A DNA stretch of 64,000 nt from Pseudomonas baetica (GCF_002813455.1 NZ_PHHE01000001.1:3461001-3525000), one strand, 5' to 3'; numbered from the stretch's first letter, positions 24,534 to 33,698 are shown. The notes: generated from the letters alone by a model not told the origin. Numbers and translations: made by a program.

Positions 24534-25736
24534 ATGCACAGACGCCAATTGCTTAATCTGATCCTCGCCAGCGCAGCGCTGGCTCTCCCTTTTAATGCCT
24601 CAGCCGCACAGATCCGCAATGCGCGACTCTGGCGCTCGGATGAAAAACTGCGATTGGTGTTCGATTTAAGCGGCCCGGTTCGCTACAAAACCTTCAGTCT
24701 CAGTGCCCCCGAACGGTTGATCATAGATGTGAGCGGAGCCAGTCTGGAGGGGGACTTCAACCAATTGGCACTCGGCAACACGGTGATTCGCTCGATTCGA
24801 TCTGGACGTTTTGCTCAGGGCGATACGCGCATTGTTCTCGATCTGAGTGCTCCGGTGCGGCTAAACAGTTTCCTTTTGCCGCCACAGGATGGGCAGGGGA
24901 ATCGCTTGGTGCTGGATCTGGTTAGTGCAAGTCAGGCCACCCCGACACCAAAGGTTCCACGTGAAACACCTCAGAATAGAGCTCACCCGCAGCGCGACAT
25001 CATCGTTGTCGTTGATCCTGGCCATGGTGGAAAAGATCCCGGCGCGGTCGGCGCGAAAGGTGAGCGGGAGAAAGATGTCGTGCTGTCCATCGCCCGGGTG
25101 CTCGCCAAACGCCTGAAAAAAGAGAAAGGTTTCGACGTGAAACTGGTGCGAAATGACGACTTCTTTGTGCCGTTGCGCAAGCGCGTAGAGATCGCCCGTT
25201 GGCACAAGGCTGACATGTTTATCTCGGTGCATGCCGATGCGGCTCCACGACTGACGGCTTCGGGTGCCTCGGTGTACTGCCTTTCTGAAGGCGGCGCGAC
25301 CTCGGCGACTGCGCGCTTCATGGCGCAGCGCGAGAACGGCGCAGATCTGTTCGGTGCGACCAGCCTGTTAAATCTGAAGGACAAGGATCCGATGCTCGCG
25401 GGTGTAATCCTCGACATGTCGATGAACGCCACCATCGCTGCGAGTTTACAGCTGGGAAGTACGATTCTCGGCAGTCTGGCCGGCATCACCACACTGCATC
25501 AGAAGCGCGTGGAACAGGCGGGGTTTGCCGTGCTCAAGTCACCGGATGTGCCATCGATCCTGGTGGAAACCGGCTTCATTTCCAATGCCCGCGACAGCCA
25601 GCGATTGGTCACGGCTAGGCATCAGCAAGCCGTCGCCGATGGTTTGTTTGAGGGTTTGCAGCGCTACTTTCAAAAGAATCCGCCGGTTGACAGCTACATG
25701 GCCTGGCAGCGGGAGCAACAAAAAGCCCAGGTCTAA
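24534..25736 (+). CDS. N-acetylmuramoyl-L-alanine amidase, AmiC-type
   Basis: A 400-residue periplasmic peptidoglycan amidase. It has a signal peptide (LLNLILASAALALPFNASAA), an AMIN domain (about residues 27-130) that localises it to the septum, a proline-rich linker and an Amidase_3 domain (about 155-390). Zinc ligands are visible in VVDPGHGGKDPG, VHADA and the catalytic VETGFIS. It is a zinc enzyme under Zur control, matching the extra amidase of the P. aeruginosa zinc locus, and may back up the main amidase when zinc is short. It overlaps the convergent small exported protein by 4 bases. Confidence 0.88.
   Translation: MHRRQLLNLILASAALALPFNASAAQIRNARLWRSDEKLRLVFDLSGPVRYKTFSLSAPERLIIDVSGASLEGDFNQLALGNTVIRSIRSGRFAQGDTRIVLDLSAPVRLNSFLLPPQDGQGNRLVLDLVSASQATPTPKVPRETPQNRAHPQRDIIVVVDPGHGGKDPGAVGAKGEREKDVVLSIARVLAKRLKKEKGFDVKLVRNDDFFVPLRKRVEIARWHKADMFISVHADAAPRLTASGASVYCLSEGGATSATARFMAQRENGADLFGATSLLNLKDKDPMLAGVILDMSMNATIAASLQLGSTILGSLAGITTLHQKRVEQAGFAVLKSPDVPSILVETGFISNARDSQRLVTARHQQAVADGLFEGLQRYFQKNPPVDSYMAWQREQQKAQV
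24954..24967. promoter_or_regulatory. Candidate parS site 3
   Basis: GTTCCACGTGAAAC differs from the perfect palindrome by one base and fits the general parS consensus GTTnCACGTGAAAC. It lies in the linker of the amidase gene, 919 bases from site 2. Confidence 0.6.
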
Positions 25737-26110
25737 CAGCCGGTCAATCGGCTGCAAGTGAATTTCGCGCTGTTGCCTCCCGAGCTGGAGAAGCGGTTGA
25801 TGGTTGTCCAACCCACTCGGCGGGTGTAGCCCACCCATGCCTCACCGTCGGAAGCGATACCGGTGAAGAACGTCAGTTGACCGAATCGACTGTTGGTTTG
25901 CGCCCAGTAGCGTTGACCAACCTTTTCGAAACCGCGCAGGTAAAGCGTGTTGCCGATCGTGTTGACGCTGTATGCATTGCCTTCAGCATCCACACAGGCC
26001 AGTAGATTGGCGCTGTGCGTACAGGTAGCGAGCGCGGGGACCTGTGCCCAAGCGCCAGTAGCGGCCACCAGTGCAAGGCTAAAAACCAAGCGTTTCAGCG
26101 GATGTTTCAT
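25733..26110 (-). CDS. Small exported protein of the zinc locus
   Basis: A 125-residue protein with a signal peptide (LVFSLALVAATGAWAQ) and a compact mature part with four cysteines (ATCTHS, LACVD, FTCSRLTGC) that could form two disulfides. ATG 26110 is preceded by AAAAGG. It diverges from the CobW gene across a perfect Zur box, so it should be induced by zinc starvation. I do not recognise a named domain. It lies where P. aeruginosa has a hypothetical gene and dksA2; no dksA2 is seen here. Confidence 0.65.
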   Translation of the reverse strand: MKHPLKRLVFSLALVAATGAWAQVPALATCTHSANLLACVDAEGNAYSVNTIGNTLYLRGFEKVGQRYWAQTNSRFGQLTFFTGIASDGEAWVGYTRRVGWTTINRFSSSGGNSAKFTCSRLTGC

Positions 26111-26190
26111 GACCTTTTCCACGCGGCGGACTGATGGCAGCTTCCAACTCTTCATCTGTAAGAGCAAGAGCAAGGCTGGCTAATTCACAT

Positions 26191-26205
26191 TGTTATACTA
26201 TAACA
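26191..26205. promoter_or_regulatory. Zur box between the small exported protein and CobW genes
   Basis: TGTTATACTATAACA is a perfect 15-base palindrome around a central C and a near-ideal Zur operator. It sits 81 bases upstream of the minus-strand gene start (26110) and 128 upstream of CobW (26333). Confidence 0.85.
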
Positions 26206-26332
26206 TAAATTAGAACTTAGCCTGATCCAGCCGATTTCAAGCGTTTACCTTCTGCGAACCGTCGTATGAAGCCCAGAACGCCACGCGCTACGCAAAAGCG
26301 CAGATTGGTTGCTACCTGAAGAGGATTATCCA

Positions 26333-27538
26333 ATGTCAGCCGTACTGCCAGTGACCGTTCTTTCCGGATTTCTCGGCGCCGGAAAAAGTACACTTTTGAA
26401 TTACGTACTACGTAATCGCGACGGCTTGCGCGTCGCGGTAATCGTCAATGATATGAGCGAGATCAACATCGATGGCAGCGAAGTCCAGCGTGATGTCAGC
26501 CTGAACCGCGCGGAAGAAAAACTTGTCGAAATGAGCAACGGCTGTATCTGCTGTACGTTACGTGAAGACTTGCTCGAAGAAGTCAGCAAACTGGCCCGAG
26601 AAGGGCGTTTCGATTACTTGCTCATCGAATCCACCGGCATTTCCGAGCCGCTGCCAGTGGCAGAGACCTTCACCTTTCGCGATGAACAGGGGCAAAGCCT
26701 CGCCGACGTAGCTCGTCTCGACACCATGGTCACTGTAGTCGACGGCGTGAATTTCCTGCTCGACTACCAGGCTGCCGAAAGCCTCGCCTCTCGCGGTGAG
26801 ACCCTCGGCGAAGAGGACGAACGCTCCATTACCGACTTGCTGATCGAGCAAATCGAGTTTGCTGACGTGCTGCTCATCAGCAAGATCGATCTGATCAGCC
26901 AGCGTGAGCGTGAGGAGCTGATCGCCATCCTCCAGCGCCTTAACGCCCAAGCTGAAATTATCCCGATGGTGATGGGCGAAGTGCCGCTGGAGAAGATCCT
27001 CAACACTGGCCGTTTCGACTTCGAAAAAGCCGCGCAAGCACCCGGCTGGCTGCAGGAGTTGCGCGGTGAGCACGTCGCGGAAACCGAGGAGTACGGCATT
27101 GCTTCCACCGCCTACCGCGCGCGTCGGCCTTTTCACCCGCAGCGTTTCTTCAGCTTCATCGACCGCCCATGGCTGAACGGCAAACTGCTGCGCTCCAAAG
27201 GTTTCTTCTGGTTGGCGAGCAAGCCCACGGACGCAGGCAGTTGGTCGCAGGCCGGCGGTTTGATGCGCCATGGTTTTGCCGGGCGCTGGTGGCGGTTTGT
27301 GGAGAAAAACCAATGGCCGCAGGATCAGGAAAGCACCGCCGCCATCATGGGAAACTGGACGCCGAGTGTCGGAGATTGTCGTCAGGAGTTGGTGTTCATC
27401 GGACAGAACATCGATTTCGTACAGCTTTCTGCCGAACTCGATGGCTGCCTGCTAACCGATGATGAAATGGCGATCGGCGTTGAAGGCTGGCGATTGCTGC
27501 CGGATCCGTTCGGCCCTTGGCACGAAGAGGTGGCGTGA
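26333..27538 (+). CDS. CobW/COG0523 metallochaperone GTPase
   Basis: A 401-residue G3E GTPase that moves zinc to client proteins under starvation (ZigA/ZagA-type role). It has Walker A GFLGAGKST at about residues 12-20, the metal-binding motif GCICC near 70, ESTGISEP as switch, and a base-recognition SKID. The C-terminal CobW_C domain starts near RRPFHPQRFFSFID. The upstream Zur box and coupling to DUF1826 (TGATG overlap) support a zinc role. It corresponds in context to the CobW gene of the P. aeruginosa amidase/folE2 locus. Confidence 0.9.
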   Translation: MSAVLPVTVLSGFLGAGKSTLLNYVLRNRDGLRVAVIVNDMSEINIDGSEVQRDVSLNRAEEKLVEMSNGCICCTLREDLLEEVSKLAREGRFDYLLIESTGISEPLPVAETFTFRDEQGQSLADVARLDTMVTVVDGVNFLLDYQAAESLASRGETLGEEDERSITDLLIEQIEFADVLLISKIDLISQREREELIAILQRLNAQAEIIPMVMGEVPLEKILNTGRFDFEKAAQAPGWLQELRGEHVAETEEYGIASTAYRARRPFHPQRFFSFIDRPWLNGKLLRSKGFFWLASKPTDAGSWSQAGGLMRHGFAGRWWRFVEKNQWPQDQESTAAIMGNWTPSVGDCRQELVFIGQNIDFVQLSAELDGCLLTDDEMAIGVEGWRLLPDPFGPWHEEVA

Positions 27539-28188
27539 TGCTCGCACTGAGTCTCCAGCAAAATCGCACGCGTTATCAGCATCAGGGAGCGACACCCAAA
27601 GTGCTGACGGGAATCCTTGAGGACGACGTCAACCTGAGCATCTGGCAGCGACAACTGCCATTGCATATCGCTGATTTCGCCAGTCTCCTGCTTTCGCTCA
27701 ACGAGTCCCTGGCCGAGTCGCTGTGCCTGGAGTTACCCGACGAAGAGGCCGAACCGGATCTCACCGGGCTAGCCTTGGGATTTCGCGATCTACAAGGCTA
27801 TGAAGGGTTTATCGCTGATATTGGATGGCTCGTCAGCGCCTTCGCCTGTCTGCTCGGCGCCCGGCGTATCGGCCTGCGCCTGCGGGTGCTGGATAAAGCG
27901 ATGTGCCCACGTTTTCACGTCGATCATGTGCCCGTGCGCCTGATCACCACCTATGCCGGAGTCGGCAGCCAGTGGCTCAGGGAAGGTGCAATGGATCGTC
28001 AGCAACTGGGCCAGGCAAACGCCGAGCCGCAGGAAGCAGGGCAGGTCCAACAACTCAAAAGCGCTGATGTGGCGTTATTGAAAGGTGAAAAATGGCACGG
28101 CAATGAAGGCTTCGGCCTCATCCATCGCTCCCCGCAACTGGCGTCCGGCGAGCGTCGGCTGATCTTGACCCTCGACTGGCTCGGCTAA
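27538..28188 (+). CDS. DUF1826 protein
   Basis: A 216-residue protein whose ATG shares one base with the CobW stop (TGATG), so the two are co-translated. It matches DUF1826, a family found almost only next to zinc-regulated CobW genes. Two conserved-looking stretches, PRFHVDHVPVRLITTYAG and GFGLIHRSPQL, supply an HxD and a later H in the arrangement of a 2-oxoglutarate/Fe(II) facial triad. A double-stranded beta-helix fold is therefore possible, but that is inference. Function unknown. Confidence 0.75.
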   Translation: MLALSLQQNRTRYQHQGATPKVLTGILEDDVNLSIWQRQLPLHIADFASLLLSLNESLAESLCLELPDEEAEPDLTGLALGFRDLQGYEGFIADIGWLVSAFACLLGARRIGLRLRVLDKAMCPRFHVDHVPVRLITTYAGVGSQWLREGAMDRQQLGQANAEPQEAGQVQQLKSADVALLKGEKWHGNEGFGLIHRSPQLASGERRLILTLDWLG

Positions 28189-28192
28189 CGCC

Positions 28193-28549
28193 TCAAGGCT
28201 TGAGCCATGCGCCTTGGCTTTGGCCTTCGCAGTACGGCTGCAAATAGGCAGCATCAGTGGCCACGCCGTAATAGTGGATGTCCTGGCGATAGGGCATATT
28301 GGCGACTTGCGCGTTGCTGCAAACGCCGAAGGCACCGGTCGGGCATTGATCGACGTACTGCACGTCGACTTTCTGCCCGGCCAGCGTTGGCTGGCAGAAG
28401 CCGTCGTTGAACAGTTTTTCCGGGATGTTGCGGTTCTGCTGGCAGACTTTGACGTCGACCCGCTCGCCCTGACTGTGCACCACACAGGCTTGGGCCAACA
28501 CTTTGCTCGACACCACCATCAACAGCAACGACCATCCCATCCAACGCAT
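28193..28549 (-). CDS. Small cysteine-rich exported protein
   Basis: A 118-residue protein with a signal peptide (WSLLLMVVSSKVLAQA) and six cysteines in the mature part (QACVV, KVCQQ, GFCQP, DQCPTG, GVCSN, PYCEG). GGAGG lies about 8 bases before ATG 28549. Its start faces the second CobW gene with only 27 bases between them. I do not recognise a functional domain. A homologous hypothetical gene accompanies CobW in P. aeruginosa. Confidence 0.6.
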   Translation of the reverse strand: MRWMGWSLLLMVVSSKVLAQACVVHSQGERVDVKVCQQNRNIPEKLFNDGFCQPTLAGQKVDVQYVDQCPTGAFGVCSNAQVANMPYRQDIHYYGVATDAAYLQPYCEGQSQGAWLKP

Positions 28550-28576
28550 CTTCGACCTCCTCAGAAAATACCCACC

Positions 28577-29542
28577 ATGTTGCAGAACATTCCTACTCAT
28601 GTCATCGCAGGTCCGTTAGGCGCCGGCAAGACCAGCCTGATCCGCCATCTCATGGCGCAACGCCCGGAAGGCGAACGCTGGGCGGTGCTGATTAATGAGT
28701 TCGGCCAGATCGGCCTCGACGCCGCGCTGCTGAGCCGCGACGGCGATGGTATCGCACTGGGTGAAGTGGCCGGGGGCTGCTTGTGTTGCGTCAATGGTGC
28801 GCCGTTTCAGATCGGCCTCGGCCGTTTACTGCGCAAGGCGAAGCCGGATCGGTTGTTTATCGAGCCGTCCGGATTGGGTCATCCGGCGCAACTCATCAAG
28901 CAGTTGAGCGAGGCGCCTTGGCGGGGTGTGCTGGCCGTTCAGCCGTGTGTTCTGGTGCTGGACGCCCAAGCGCTCCAAGCGGGGAAACCGTTGCCGGCCG
29001 CACAACAGGAAGCGTTGACCAGTGCCGGTTTATTGCTGCTGAACAAGTCTGAAAACCTTGATGAATCGGTGCGCAATGAAATCACCCGACAATTACCTAA
29101 AGTCAGGCTGATCTGGACGCAGCAAGCGCAATTGCCCGTGAGCGAATTGCCGGGGGTAAGGGCGAAAGCGGTGACGGCTGTGGATAACTTGATTGTGCCG
29201 AAGGGATTGGCACAGATCCCGGCAGTCTGGAGCGATCCGTCGGTGCCGATTTGCCTGAGTCAGGCGCAAGACGGCGGTTGGAGCGTCGGTTGGCGTTGGC
29301 ATCCGAGTCAGATATTCGACCGCCAAAGCGTTGCAGCCTGGCTGGAGAGCCTTGTCTGGAAGAGGGCGAAGCTGGTTATCCACAGCGTTGATGAATGGGT
29401 CTCGGCGAACGCGCTGGATAATGCCGAGCTGGATTGGCAGTCGAGTGAATGGCGGCGGGATTCACGGATTGAGCTGATTTTCGGTGAGGCGCAGGAGGTT
29501 GGTGTTTTGCAGAGGGCGATATCGGGTTGTCGAGTGGGTTGA
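28577..29542 (+). CDS. Second CobW-type GTPase
   Basis: A 321-residue G3E GTPase with GPLGAGKTS at residues 11-19, GGCLCC near 67 and an NKSE base-recognition element. The C-terminal CobW domain is shorter than in the first CobW. It is probably a second zinc chaperone, given the island. No Zur box is visible directly upstream, and the 27-base gap to the divergent gene is too short for a normal pair of promoters. Transcription from within or through the DUF1826 gene is therefore likely. One isolated TTATCCACA lies at 29375-29383. Confidence 0.85.
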   Translation: MLQNIPTHVIAGPLGAGKTSLIRHLMAQRPEGERWAVLINEFGQIGLDAALLSRDGDGIALGEVAGGCLCCVNGAPFQIGLGRLLRKAKPDRLFIEPSGLGHPAQLIKQLSEAPWRGVLAVQPCVLVLDAQALQAGKPLPAAQQEALTSAGLLLLNKSENLDESVRNEITRQLPKVRLIWTQQAQLPVSELPGVRAKAVTAVDNLIVPKGLAQIPAVWSDPSVPICLSQAQDGGWSVGWRWHPSQIFDRQSVAAWLESLVWKRAKLVIHSVDEWVSANALDNAELDWQSSEWRRDSRIELIFGEAQEVGVLQRAISGCRVG

Positions 29543-29547
29543 GGATC

Positions 29548-29606
29548 AAAAGATCGCAGCCTGCGGCAGCTCCTACAGGGGGAACCAGACGCTGCCGATC
29601 TTTTAA
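29548..29606. repeat. REP element (type A) with degenerate partner
   Basis: A type A REP unit at 29548-29576 followed by a damaged inverted half (GCTGCCGATCTTTTAA). It lies between two convergent genes. Confidence 0.7.
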
Positions 29607-29610
29607 TCTT

Positions 29611-30024
29611 TCAGGGTTTCCACTTGGTATGTTCCTGCCGCCATTGACTGAGCTCGATGACTTCGGCGCGTGGCTTGTGAACCTCGACCACCGGCGGCGT
29701 ATCGTCGAACGGTGCCGGGTAGGGCGCCAGTTCGATCTGCGCACTGTGGGCACCGAACTGAGTAATGGTGCCGTTGTGCCGGGTTTCGCCGGTCACGGTG
29801 AACTCGAAGGTATAGATCCGCGCCAGGCGTCGTCGACCGCTGGCATCCTTGATCAAGCCGATCTTCTTCAATGCGACGTTACCGTCCAGCAGCTCCACGC
29901 CGACGTTGATGCAATGCTGTTTGACCCGCTCCAGCGCCCGCTCGCGCAAGCCGTGGTTGTGCCAAAGCCACGCGCCGGCAGCGGCGAACAGCATCAGCAC
30001 GAAGATGTTTTCGAGGGTCAGCAT
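29611..30024 (-). CDS. DUF3301 membrane-anchored protein
   Basis: A 137-residue protein with one N-terminal membrane helix ([20 protein letters not shown]) and a basic cytoplasmic or periplasmic domain carrying the DUF3301 pattern [21 protein letters not shown] and [14 protein letters not shown] 30024 is preferred over two upstream TTG codons, with GGAG 12 bases upstream. Function is unknown; the gene is common next to pdxY in pseudomonads. Confidence 0.75.
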   Translation of the reverse strand: MLTLENIFVLMLFAAAGAWLWHNHGLRERALERVKQHCINVGVELLDGNVALKKIGLIKDASGRRRLARIYTFEFTVTGETRHNGTITQFGAHSAQIELAPYPAPFDDTPPVVEVHKPRAEVIELSQWRQEHTKWKP

Positions 30025-30141
30025 CAACAAGGAACTCCAAAAGATGGCGTCAGCTTAACTGCGTCGCCGGTCTGTCGTACAGGCTGCGTTTCGTCGCATA
30101 CTGCGCGGCTTGAATTTCAATCGTTTTACGGAAAAACCCGA

Positions 30142-31014
30142 ATGAAACGTACGCCTCATCTGCTCGCCATTCAGTCCCATGTGGTGTTCGGCCACGCCGG
30201 CAACAGCGCCGCAGTATTTCCGATGCAGCGGGTCGGGGTGAATGTCTGGCCGCTTAACACGGTGCAGTTCTCCAACCATACCCAGTACGGCCAGTGGGCC
30301 GGCGAAGTGTTGGCGCCGCAACAGATTCCCGAGTTGGTTGAAGGCATTGCGGCCATTGGCGAGCTGGGCAACTGCGATGCAGTGTTGTCCGGTTATCTCG
30401 GCAGCGCGGCGCAGGGCCGGGCGATTCTCAGCGGCGTGGCGCGGATCAAATCGGTCAATCCGAAAGCTTTGTATTTGTGCGACCCGGTGATGGGCCACCC
30501 GGAGAAGGGTTGCAGCGTGCCGGCGGAAGTCAGCGATTTCCTGCTGGACGAGGCGGCGGCCGTGGCCGACTTCATGTGCCCGAACCAGTTGGAGCTGGAC
30601 AGCTTCTCCGGGCGCAAGCCGCAATCGCTGTTCGATTGCCTGGCGATGGCGCGGGCTCTTCTGGCGCGCGGGCCGAAAGCGGTATTGGTCAAGCATCTGG
30701 ACTACCCGGGCAAACCGGCCGATGGTTTCGAGATGTTGTTGGTAACGGCTGACCAGAGCTGGCATCTGCGTCGTCCGTTGTTGGCGTTTCCGCGTCAGCC
30801 GGTGGGCGTGGGCGATCTGACGTCTGGCCTGTTTCTGGCGCGGGTGCTGCTCGGGGACAGTCTGGTGGCGGCGTTCGAGTTCACAGCAGCCGCGGTGCAT
30901 GAAGTGCTGCTGGAGACCCAGGCATGCGCCAGTTATGAGCTGCAACTGGTGCGGGCGCAGGATCGGATTGCGCATCCGCGGGTGAAGTTCGAGGCCACCG
31001 CGATCAGTCTGTAA
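30142..31014 (+). CDS. pdxY: Pyridoxal kinase
   Basis: A 290-residue ribokinase-family kinase that phosphorylates pyridoxal in the vitamin B6 salvage pathway. Family features seen are [22 protein letters not shown] at the N-terminus, [16 protein letters not shown], and the C-terminal [17 protein letters not shown], in which GxGD holds the catalytic Asp. Length matches PdxY. It reads away from the DUF3301 gene, and a type B REP pair follows it. Confidence 0.92.
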   Translation: MKRTPHLLAIQSHVVFGHAGNSAAVFPMQRVGVNVWPLNTVQFSNHTQYGQWAGEVLAPQQIPELVEGIAAIGELGNCDAVLSGYLGSAAQGRAILSGVARIKSVNPKALYLCDPVMGHPEKGCSVPAEVSDFLLDEAAAVADFMCPNQLELDSFSGRKPQSLFDCLAMARALLARGPKAVLVKHLDYPGKPADGFEMLLVTADQSWHLRRPLLAFPRQPVGVGDLTSGLFLARVLLGDSLVAAFEFTAAAVHEVLLETQACASYELQLVRAQDRIAHPRVKFEATAISL

Positions 31015-31031
31015 GATCGCGTCGCCCCCCA

Positions 31032-31113
31032 TTCGCGAGCAAGCCCGCTCCCACATTCAACCGCGTTCTCATGGGAGGACTGCGATTAATGTGGGAGCGG
31101 GCTTGCTCGCGAA
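31032..31113. repeat. Inverted REP pair (type B)
   Basis: Units at 31032-31056 and 31089-31113, core GAGCGGGCTTGCTCGCGAA, between the convergent pdxY and thioesterase genes. Confidence 0.85.
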
Positions 31114-31148
31114 GGCTATCGATAAAGCGACATCCTTCCAAAGGCTGA

Positions 31149-31631
31149 TCAGGCGTCGCCTTTTATTTCCTGATAACGCTTTTCCAGCTCCTGACGAATC
31201 TGCCGGCGTTGCTGGGCCTGCATATATCGGCGCTTGTCTTCGCTGTTCTGCGGTTGTAGCGGCGGCACGGCGGCCGGTTTTCGCTGATCGTCGACCGCGA
31301 CCATGGTGAAGAAGCAGCTATTGGTGTGACGTACCGACCGCTCGCGGATGTTTTCGGTCACCACTTTGATACCGACTTCCATCGAGGTGTTGCCGGTGTA
31401 GTTGACCGAAGCGAGGAACGTCACCAGTTCGCCGACGTGAATCGGCTCGCGGAAAATCACCTGATCCACCGAAAGCGTCACCACGTAGCGGCCGGCATAG
31501 CGGCTCGCGCAGGCGTAGGCCACTTCATCGAGGTATTTGAGAAGGGTGCCGCCGTGGACATTGCCAGAAAAATTGGCCATGTCGGGGGTCATCAGTACCG
31601 TCATCGACAGCTGGGCGTTTCCGGGTTCCAT
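31149..31631 (-). CDS. Acyl-CoA thioesterase (hot-dog fold, YciA/ACOT type)
   Basis: A 160-residue hot-dog thioesterase hydrolysing acyl-CoAs. The motif NFSGNVHGGTLLKYLDEVAYACASRYAGRYVVT carries the conserved HGG and catalytic Asp region (seen near NVHGGTLLKYLDE), followed by NYTGNTSMEVGIKV. A Gln/Arg-rich C-terminal tail is unusual in being so charged (RRYMQAQQRRQIRQELEKR). ATG 31631 matches the family's start; frames further upstream are not conserved-looking. Confidence 0.85.
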   Translation of the reverse strand: MEPGNAQLSMTVLMTPDMANFSGNVHGGTLLKYLDEVAYACASRYAGRYVVTLSVDQVIFREPIHVGELVTFLASVNYTGNTSMEVGIKVVTENIRERSVRHTNSCFFTMVAVDDQRKPAAVPPLQPQNSEDKRRYMQAQQRRQIRQELEKRYQEIKGDA

Positions 31632-31913
31632 AACGTTCTCACGGATCAAGGCTGGTTTGCTGGAAGCACCTCTGCGGGGTGCCTGGTCGCTTTTCAAAAG
31701 CACCGTTATCGGGACGCCGGGCGAGTGGCTGCCGTCACGCCGGTATCGATCTGTTTCCTTATATTGCACTGCCTTCCAGCCGGAAGTCGCGGTGTTACCC
31801 TGCAAAAGCCCGCCTCAAGGGCAATTTCCCACACGAAAAGCGGATTTTTACCCGGCTCGCTCAGATTTTTCTGATGTCTGACCGCGAGCCTCGTCATTCA
31901 AGGAGCCCACGCC

Positions 31914-33677
31914 ATGCATGCCATCAGCTTTATTCAGGACCTGGCAGTCATCATGTTGGTCGCGGGTGTGGTGACCGTTCTGTTTCACCGTTTCAAGCAG
32001 CCGGTAGTGCTCGGCTACATCGTCGCCGGCTTCATCATCGGCCCGCACACCCCGCCTTTCGGCCTGATCCACGACGAAGAAACCATCAAGACCCTTGCCG
32101 AGCTGGGGGTGATCTTCCTGATGTTCTGCCTCGGGCTCGAATTCAGCCTGCGCAAGTTGTTCAAGGTCGGCGCCACGGCGTTTATCGCGGCGTTCCTCGA
32201 AATCGTGCTGATGATCTGGATTGGCTACGAAATCGGCCGCTGGTTCGACTGGAACACCATGGATTCGCTGTTCCTCGGCGCGATTCTGGCGATTTCCTCG
32301 ACCACCATCATCGTCAAGGCACTCAACGATCTGAAGATGAAGAACGAGCGCTTCGCGCAGTTGATCTTCGGCGTCTTGATCGTCGAGGACATCCTCGGCA
32401 TCGGCATCATTGCCTTGCTGTCGAGTATTGCGGTCAGCGGCACCGTCAGCTCCGGCGAAGTGTTTTCCACGGTCGGCAAGCTGTCGCTGTTCATGATTGT
32501 CGCGCTGGTGATCGGCATTCTGCTGGTGCCGCGACTGTTGGCTTATGTGGCCAAATTCGACAGCAACGAGATGCTGCTGATCACCGTGCTGGGCCTGTGT
32601 TTCGGCTTCTGCCTGCTGGTAGTCAAGCTCGAATACAGCATGGTACTGGGGGCATTCCTGATCGGCGCAATCATGGCCGAGTCGCGGCAACTACTGAAAA
32701 TCGAACGGCTGATCGAGCCGGTTCGTGATCTGTTCAGCGCCATCTTCTTCGTCGCCATCGGCCTGATGCTTGATCCGATGATCCTGCTGCAATACGCGTG
32801 GCCGATTGCGGTGATCACCGTCGCCGTGGTGCTCGGCAAGATGTTGTCTTGCGGGCTCGGAGCCTTTATCGCCGGCAATGACGGACGCACCTCACTGCGG
32901 GTCGGGATGGGGCTGTCACAGATCGGCGAATTTTCCTTCATCATCGCTGCGCTGGGCATGACGCTGCAGGTCACCAGCAACTTCCTGTATCCGGTCGCCG
33001 TGGCGGTGTCGGTGATCACCACGTTGCTGACGCCTTACCTGATTCGCGCGGCGGATCCGCTGTCGATCAAGCTGTCTGCCGCCATGCCCAAGCCTCTGGC
33101 AAGGGTGCTCGGAATGTACGGCGAATGGTTGCGCAGCATCCAGCCGCAAGGCGAGAGCGCCATGCTGGCGTCGATGATCCGACGAATTCTGTTGCAGGTG
33201 GGGGTCAATCTGGCACTGGTGATTGCGATCTTCTTCAGCGGGGCTTACTTCGCCGAGCGTATCTCGCTGTCGCTGCAAGACTGGATCAGTGACCCGAGCT
33301 GGCAGAAGGCGTTGATCTGGGGCGGGGCGCTGCTGGTGTCGTTGCCGTTCTTGATCCCGGCGTATCGCAAGCTCAAGGCGCTGTCGATGTTGCTGGCGGA
33401 GATGGGCGTGAAGCCGGAGATGGCCGGGCGGCACACGCAGCGAGTGCGCCGGGTGATCTCCGAAGTGATCCCGATTCTCTCGCTGCTGGTGATTTTCCTG
33501 CTGTTGGCAGCCTTGTCGGCCAGTATCTTGCCGACTAACAAGTTGCTGGTGCTGATTGCCGTGGTGGCGGCCGCCGTGGCGGCGTTGCTCTGGCGCTGGT
33601 TCATCCGCGTGCATACGCGGATGCAGGTGGCCTTGCTGGAAACCCTCGACAACCATAAGGAGTCATCGGGGCATTGA
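31914..33677 (+). CDS. CPA2-family cation:proton antiporter (KefC-like, no RCK domain)
   Basis: A 587-residue membrane protein. The first 390 residues form the Na/H-exchanger fold of KefB/KefC (FKQPVVLGYIVAGFIIGPH, GLEFSLRKL, ISSTTIIVKAL, LIVEDILGIGI, MGLSQIGEFSFIIA). In KefC and YbaL the C-terminus is a cytosolic TrkA-N NAD-binding domain. Here it is instead about four more membrane helices (from RRILLQVGVNLALVIAIFF onward). Ligand gating by nucleotide or glutathione is therefore unlikely. The physiological ion (K or Na) is not clear. A good ribosome-binding site (AAGGAG) precedes ATG 31914. Confidence 0.85.
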   Translation: MHAISFIQDLAVIMLVAGVVTVLFHRFKQPVVLGYIVAGFIIGPHTPPFGLIHDEETIKTLAELGVIFLMFCLGLEFSLRKLFKVGATAFIAAFLEIVLMIWIGYEIGRWFDWNTMDSLFLGAILAISSTTIIVKALNDLKMKNERFAQLIFGVLIVEDILGIGIIALLSSIAVSGTVSSGEVFSTVGKLSLFMIVALVIGILLVPRLLAYVAKFDSNEMLLITVLGLCFGFCLLVVKLEYSMVLGAFLIGAIMAESRQLLKIERLIEPVRDLFSAIFFVAIGLMLDPMILLQYAWPIAVITVAVVLGKMLSCGLGAFIAGNDGRTSLRVGMGLSQIGEFSFIIAALGMTLQVTSNFLYPVAVAVSVITTLLTPYLIRAADPLSIKLSAAMPKPLARVLGMYGEWLRSIQPQGESAMLASMIRRILLQVGVNLALVIAIFFSGAYFAERISLSLQDWISDPSWQKALIWGGALLVSLPFLIPAYRKLKALSMLLAEMGVKPEMAGRHTQRVRRVISEVIPILSLLVIFLLLAALSASILPTNKLLVLIAVVAAAVAALLWRWFIRVHTRMQVALLETLDNHKESSGH

Positions 33678-33698
33678 CCATCTGGGGCGTTTGGCTGA

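Noticed and set aside
25733..26330. dksA2 expected here from the P. aeruginosa order
   Set aside because: No DksA-like zinc-finger or coiled-coil frame is present between the amidase and CobW genes.
29375..29383. Single TTATCCACA DnaA box in the second CobW gene
   Set aside because: One isolated perfect 9-mer is expected by chance in a window of this size.
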